This document shows positions 31,698-34,740 of a DNA stretch of 34,740 bases, piece by piece; position 1 is the stretch's first letter, and each line of letters starts with the position of its first letter. The stretch spans positions 1 through 34,740 of the forward strand of contig DMEU01000001.1 in NCBI GenBank assembly GCA_003451585.1. Direction: 5' to 3'. The notes beneath the pieces are model-generated. The model made no database searches. It was not told the DNA's origin and worked only from the letters and a program-made list of their open reading frames with translations. A program made the translations under genes and the position numbers. The DNA is from Candidatus Omnitrophota bacterium. GTDB lineage: Bacteria; Omnitrophota; Gorgyraeia; Velamenicoccales; Velamenicoccaceae.

Positions 31698-32984
31698 TTA
31701 TATGTCTTCCATACGGATCTTGACCGTCTTGGATTTGACAATAGCAAGTTTGTCTATATCATCCAGTGCGCGCCGCAGATCTTTTTCGCGTGCGCGGTCA
31801 GTGATCATGACCACAGGGACGAACTTGGCGCGCCTGTATTCTTTCTGGCTCACCTGAGCTATCCCGATATGGTGCTTGCCCAGGACGCCGGCTATCCTTG
31901 CTAAGACGCCGGGTTTATCCAACGCGGTAAAACGCAGATAATAGTTGCTCACGATCTCATCTAGGCGCCGTACCCTTTTTACGCGCGGTTTTGCAGCGGA
32001 TACAAAAAAACTTTCAGGCGTGCGGCCTTTCCCCAGGTCGACTAAATCGCTGATAATAGCGGACGCCGTAGGGAATGAGCCGGCCCCTCTGCCGTAAAAC
32101 AACATATCGCCCACCATGTCTCCACGGCACAAGACAGCGTTAAAAACTCCGTTGACCGCGGCGAGCATATGATTACGGGGCAAAAGCGTTGGATGGACCC
32201 TGGCTTCAAGGTCATCGCCGACTTTTTTCGCGATAGCCAGAGGTTTTATCACGAGCCCCATCTCGTGTGCATATTTAATATCCAGCTCAGAGATGTCCGA
32301 TATACCTTCACGAAATACTTTTTCCAAGGGTATTAGCTTAGCGAACGCCAAAAACATAAGGATAACAAGTTTATGCGCCGCATCAATGCCCTCTACATCA
32401 AAACGCGGATTCCTCTCGGCATAACCCTTTTTCTTTGCCAAAGCGAGCGCCTCAAAGAAACTTAAAGACTCCTCCCGCATTTTAGTCAGAAGATAATTAG
32501 ACGTGCCGTTTATGATGCCATAAAAAGAATCGACCTTATTGGCTACCAGCCCTTCGCACAACGACTTTATGATAGGTATCCCGCCGCAGACGGAAGCCTC
32601 GAATTTCAGCTGCCTCCCGCTTTTTCTGGCAACAGCAAGTAACTCGTTTATATCAGTCGCCAAAAGTGCCTTGTTAGCTGTCACGACGTGCTTGCCGTTC
32701 TTTAAGGCCTGCACGATAAGTTCCTTTGCCGGATGGTGGCCGCCGATAAGCTCGACAATGACGTCAATTTTGTCGCTCTTTATCAGATCCTGCGGGTCGA
32801 CAGTAAAGATACCTGACGGCAAACCCAATCTTCTTCCTTTAGAACGCCTTGTGTCGCAGGCGTAAGATAAGACCAAGTCGACGCCAGAGCGCTCGGCTAT
32901 AATGTGGCGCTTTTCCTTTAACGCCTTAACCACGCCGGAACCTATCGTCCCTAATCCGATAACACCTACATTTAACTTCTTCAT
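31698..32984 (-). CDS. hom: Homoserine dehydrogenase
   Basis: Reduces aspartate semialdehyde to homoserine with NAD(P)H. It has the Rossmann motif GLGTIGSG near residue 8, the catalytic core GIINGTSNYLLTKM with KKGYAERNPRFDVEGIDAAHK, and a C-terminal ACT domain from about residue 345 (LDKPGVLARIAGVLGK) for threonine feedback. The 428 residues are normal. I chose the ATG at 32982-32984, which overlaps the DoxX stop as TAATG and directly follows GGGGGAGG; the ATG four codons earlier would include that site. Confidence 0.96.
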   Translation of the reverse strand: MKKLNVGVIGLGTIGSGVVKALKEKRHIIAERSGVDLVLSYACDTRRSKGRRLGLPSGIFTVDPQDLIKSDKIDVIVELIGGHHPAKELIVQALKNGKHVVTANKALLATDINELLAVARKSGRQLKFEASVCGGIPIIKSLCEGLVANKVDSFYGIINGTSNYLLTKMREESLSFFEALALAKKKGYAERNPRFDVEGIDAAHKLVILMFLAFAKLIPLEKVFREGISDISELDIKYAHEMGLVIKPLAIAKKVGDDLEARVHPTLLPRNHMLAAVNGVFNAVLCRGDMVGDMLFYGRGAGSFPTASAIISDLVDLGKGRTPESFFVSAAKPRVKRVRRLDEIVSNYYLRFTALDKPGVLARIAGVLGKHHIGIAQVSQKEYRRAKFVPVVMITDRAREKDLRRALDDIDKLAIVKSKTVKIRMEDI

Positions 32985-33400
32985 TACCTCCCCCATAAGA
33001 TAACATCCAGGCTAAATCTTCCAGGCCCTATGAAGATCAAACCAAAAAAAACCGCGCCGTCTTCGATAGCATGTCCGGCTCCTAAGAAACCTTCACCGTT
33101 TTTTAAATGCATTGCTGATGCAACAAACATCGTGAAAGCCAGCAGCATACACGCCGGCCGAAAGAACAACCCAAAGGCAAGGCATATGCCTCCGAAAAAC
33201 ATCGAGAATGCGGCCATAAAACCCCAAAAGACCGGGGCAAAAGATATGCCTATACTGCCCATAGCCGCACCTAACTGACCCCACCCTTGAGCCCCTGCGA
33301 ACAATTTCGGAAAGCCATAATAAACGAACATCGACCCAAACACGAACCTTAACCCCAGCAGGCCCCAATCCGAATACTTAGACAGAGATGAAAATAACAT
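32984..33400 (-). CDS. DoxX-family membrane protein
   Basis: Inner-membrane protein of unknown role; DoxX-family members have been linked to quinol or thiosulfate oxidation and to redox protection, but the name is a family label only. The 138 residues contain four hydrophobic segments, at about 14-31, 51-80, 81-98 and 113-127, with the family-like start LLGLRFVFGSMFVYYGFPKLF. The ATG has GGAGGTG upstream. It lies between the tRNA gene and hom, whose start overlaps its stop, so it is part of the threonine transcription unit; a functional tie is not evident. Confidence 0.82.
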   Translation of the reverse strand: MLFSSLSKYSDWGLLGLRFVFGSMFVYYGFPKLFAGAQGWGQLGAAMGSIGISFAPVFWGFMAAFSMFFGGICLAFGLFFRPACMLLAFTMFVASAMHLKNGEGFLGAGHAIEDGAVFFGLIFIGPGRFSLDVILWGR

Positions 33401-33424
33401 TCTACACCTCCATTATTAAAAAAG

Positions 33425-33498
33425 TCGGGGAGAGCGGACTTGAACCGCTGGCCCCCTGAACCCCATTCAGGTGCGCTACCAAACTGCGCTACTCCCCG
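33425..33498 (-). tRNA. tRNA-Pro (anticodon GGG)
   Basis: The 74-base cloverleaf folds fully: acceptor CGGGGAG/CTCCCCG, D-stem GCGC/GCGC with the GGTA loop, anticodon stem CCTGA/TCAGG with loop ATGGGGT, T-stem AGCGG/CCGCT with TTCAAGT, and discriminator A. The anticodon GGG is at 33462-33464. The CCA end is not encoded. It starts 5 bases after the gpsA stop, so it is probably released from a shared transcript by RNase P. The acceptor stem is followed by C and six T, which could act as a weak terminator. Confidence 0.97.
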
Positions 33499-33503
33499 GT
33501 TTA

Positions 33504-34502
33504 TCACTCCGACTTTTTCTCCCGCATCATCAAATGCCCTACGGCAGACAACGGTGATTTATTTTTAAAAAGAACGCGATAGATCTCATCCATGAGCGGC
33601 GTATCCACTCTATATTTTCTGGCAAGCCTGTAGGCAGACCTGGCGGTGGGCACGCCTTCTGCGACCATCTTCATATGCCCGGCCACCTGTTTTAAACTCA
33701 TACCTCTGGCGATCTTGTAACCAACAAAATGATTACGGCTTAAAGGATTAAAACACGTAGTTACAAGATCACCCAAACCGCTGATACCTGAAAATGTTTC
33801 TTTTGATGCACCCATTACCCTTCCCAGCCGCGACATCTCGGCGAGGCCGCGAGAGACTATAGCCGCCTTGGCATTGGTCCCAAAACCCAGGCCATCCGAT
33901 ATGCCGCAGGCGATAGCTATGATATTTTTTAAACTCCCCCCCAACTCAACACCTGCAATGTCAGGGTTAGAATAGATCCTGAAATAAGGCGTCATAAAAA
34001 GGTCCTGCACAGCCAGCATTAAAGGCCTGTACTTGGAAGAAGCGACAGCCGTAGTGGGAATACCCCGTGCTACCTCCTGGGCTATCGTAGGGCCGGAAAG
34101 CACGCAGATATGCCGCGTCTTCCAAACATCTTTAATTATTTCAGACATCCTCGAAAGCGATATATTATCTATGCCTTTAACAACACTGACAACGGGTATG
34201 TTCTTATCATAACATGGTTTGCCCTTTAACAGGACGCTCCTTAAATATTGCGATGGCGCGGCTACAACAACCAGATCTGCCTTCAAAGCTTGCTTTAAGT
34301 CAGAAGTTATCTTTATACCGACGGGGATCTTTACACCCTTTAGATAATTCGGATTGGTGCGCATCTTATCCAACAGACGGGCGTAATCCTCGAACGCGCT
34401 CCAGAGCGTTACCTTGCACCCTTTGCGGTGCAGTAAAATGGCTAAAGTCGTACCCCAACCGCCATCGCCCAGAACAGAGATATTTTTAAAACAAAACTTC
34501 AT
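33504..34502 (-). CDS. gpsA: Glycerol-3-phosphate dehydrogenase [NAD(P)+]
   Basis: Makes sn-glycerol 3-phosphate for phospholipids from dihydroxyacetone phosphate. The nucleotide-binding turn is GDGGWG (12-17), a variant of the usual GxGxWG with Asp in the second position. SVVKGID, LSGPTIAQEVARG, and the catalytic lysine region GGSLKNIIAIACGISDGLG complete the signature. The 332 residues are normal. GGGAAG lies about 10 bases before the ATG, a slightly long spacing. A consensus promoter lies about 90 bases upstream, and a tRNA follows immediately. plsY, its frequent neighbour, is not here. Confidence 0.96.
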   Translation of the reverse strand: MKFCFKNISVLGDGGWGTTLAILLHRKGCKVTLWSAFEDYARLLDKMRTNPNYLKGVKIPVGIKITSDLKQALKADLVVVAAPSQYLRSVLLKGKPCYDKNIPVVSVVKGIDNISLSRMSEIIKDVWKTRHICVLSGPTIAQEVARGIPTTAVASSKYRPLMLAVQDLFMTPYFRIYSNPDIAGVELGGSLKNIIAIACGISDGLGFGTNAKAAIVSRGLAEMSRLGRVMGASKETFSGISGLGDLVTTCFNPLSRNHFVGYKIARGMSLKQVAGHMKMVAEGVPTARSAYRLARKYRVDTPLMDEIYRVLFKNKSPLSAVGHLMMREKKSE

Positions 34503-34593
34503 CTATCAGCTTCTTCCCTATCTATTACTCTTTGATTTCTAATCAGTTATGATAATAAGACGGCTCAAAACTAAGCTCGCCTTTAGAACAAAT

Positions 34594-34622
34594 ATTTTAC
34601 AATACCGGCGGAGCCATGTCAA
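34594..34622 (-). promoter_or_regulatory. Sigma70-type promoter for gpsA
   Basis: On the minus strand TTGACA (34617-34622) is followed after 17 bases by TAAAAT (34594-34599). Transcription would start near 34587, giving a leader of about 85 bases. It probably drives gpsA, the tRNA and possibly the threonine genes. Confidence 0.85.
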
Positions 34623-34740
34623 TAAGTTCCTAAGCATCCTCTATCACCTTAGCCTCCCAAGCCGTTTCCGGCATTTTTTCCGTATACAGTACTTCAATAA
34701 TATTCTCTAGCCTTCACCGGGCCGCCGGTAATAGCCAATT
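34623..34740. other. Right-edge sequence, unassigned
   Basis: All three minus-strand frames close within 47 bases of the edge. The frame ending TAG at 34630-34632 reads for 27 codons (RLENIIEVLYTEKMPETAWE and seven more residues) after a TGA and looks protein-like; another frame gives LAITGGPVKAREYY before its stop at 34694-34696. One of these may be the 3' end of a gene beyond the window, possibly with a frameshift between the two, but this cannot be decided here. Confidence 0.3.

Noticed and set aside
33418..33424. T-run after the tRNA as a firm terminator
   Set aside because: The only stem next to it is the tRNA acceptor itself, and doxX follows within 25 bases of the tRNA with its own ribosome site, so termination is at most partial.

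Overview
The window carries 30 protein-coding genes and one tRNA gene, all on the minus strand, so transcription runs from the right edge to the left edge. Content is almost entirely chromosomal housekeeping: no transposase, integrase, phage gene or CRISPR array is visible. The gene set (lipoprotein with a LysM domain, GroESL under HrcA/CIRCE control, PhoH/PgpH/YbeY block, archaeal-type phosphoglycerate mutase beside threonine genes, GuaB3-type IMP dehydrogenase, AspRS without its GAD domain) points to a diderm bacterium far from the usual models. My best guess is a candidate-phylum organism of the Omnitrophota (OP3) kind, but this rests on style and gene order and was not tested by any search.

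Layout, in the direction of transcription. (a) 34.6-30.6 kb: gpsA from a strong promoter, tRNA-Pro(GGG), a DoxX-family membrane protein, then hom and thrC. (b) 30.6-20.2 kb: a tightly packed or overlapping run of coaB (stand-alone), apgM-like, lysC, cimA, valS, nadC, uvrB. With hom and thrC it gives most of the aspartate-to-threonine route plus the citramalate entry to isoleucine. No thrB is present, and the apgM-like gene sits where it would be expected. (c) 20.2-17.1 kb: coaX from its own near-consensus promoter, then groES-groEL with a perfect CIRCE, a consensus promoter and a strong terminator. (d) 17.0-12.7 kb: two paralogous 258-residue proteins made only of two receiver domains, then guaB (GuaB3 type) and guaA. 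(e) 12.6-5.9 kb: dnaE, hup, csp, hisS, aspS. (f) 5.8-1.7 kb: LysM lipoprotein, phoH, pgpH-like, ybeY, recO. (g) 1.67-0 kb: panE and, running off the left edge, a membrane-anchored coiled-coil protein ending in at least twelve Pro-Lys-Val-Glu repeats. Three coenzyme A genes (panE, coaX, coaB) are scattered through the window.

The most unusual signal is a dispersed short-period repeat. An element built on the heptamer AAGTGTC (other strand TTGACAC) with a shared core TTTTTCTTGACAC occurs three times: at the 3' end of ybeY, where it supplies the last residues and the stop codon, and twice inside valS, where it adds in-frame inserts. Because 7 and 3 share no factor, the heptamer encodes the same peptide in all three frames on one strand and a stop codon in all three on the other, so it is frame-neutral in one orientation only. 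Related period-7 and period-8 arrays lie between coaB and thrC and between guaA and dnaE.

Other points worth a look are three promoters whose -10 box ends exactly 7 nt before an ATG without a Shine-Dalgarno site (possible leaderless mRNAs for coaX and both receiver genes), the apgM-like gene as a candidate homoserine kinase analogue, and several genes missing expected parts (AspRS GAD domain, PgpH extracellular domain, third YbeY histidine, CoaC half of CoaBC). No gene-free stretch exceeds 300 bases; the longest is the 238 bases at the right edge.
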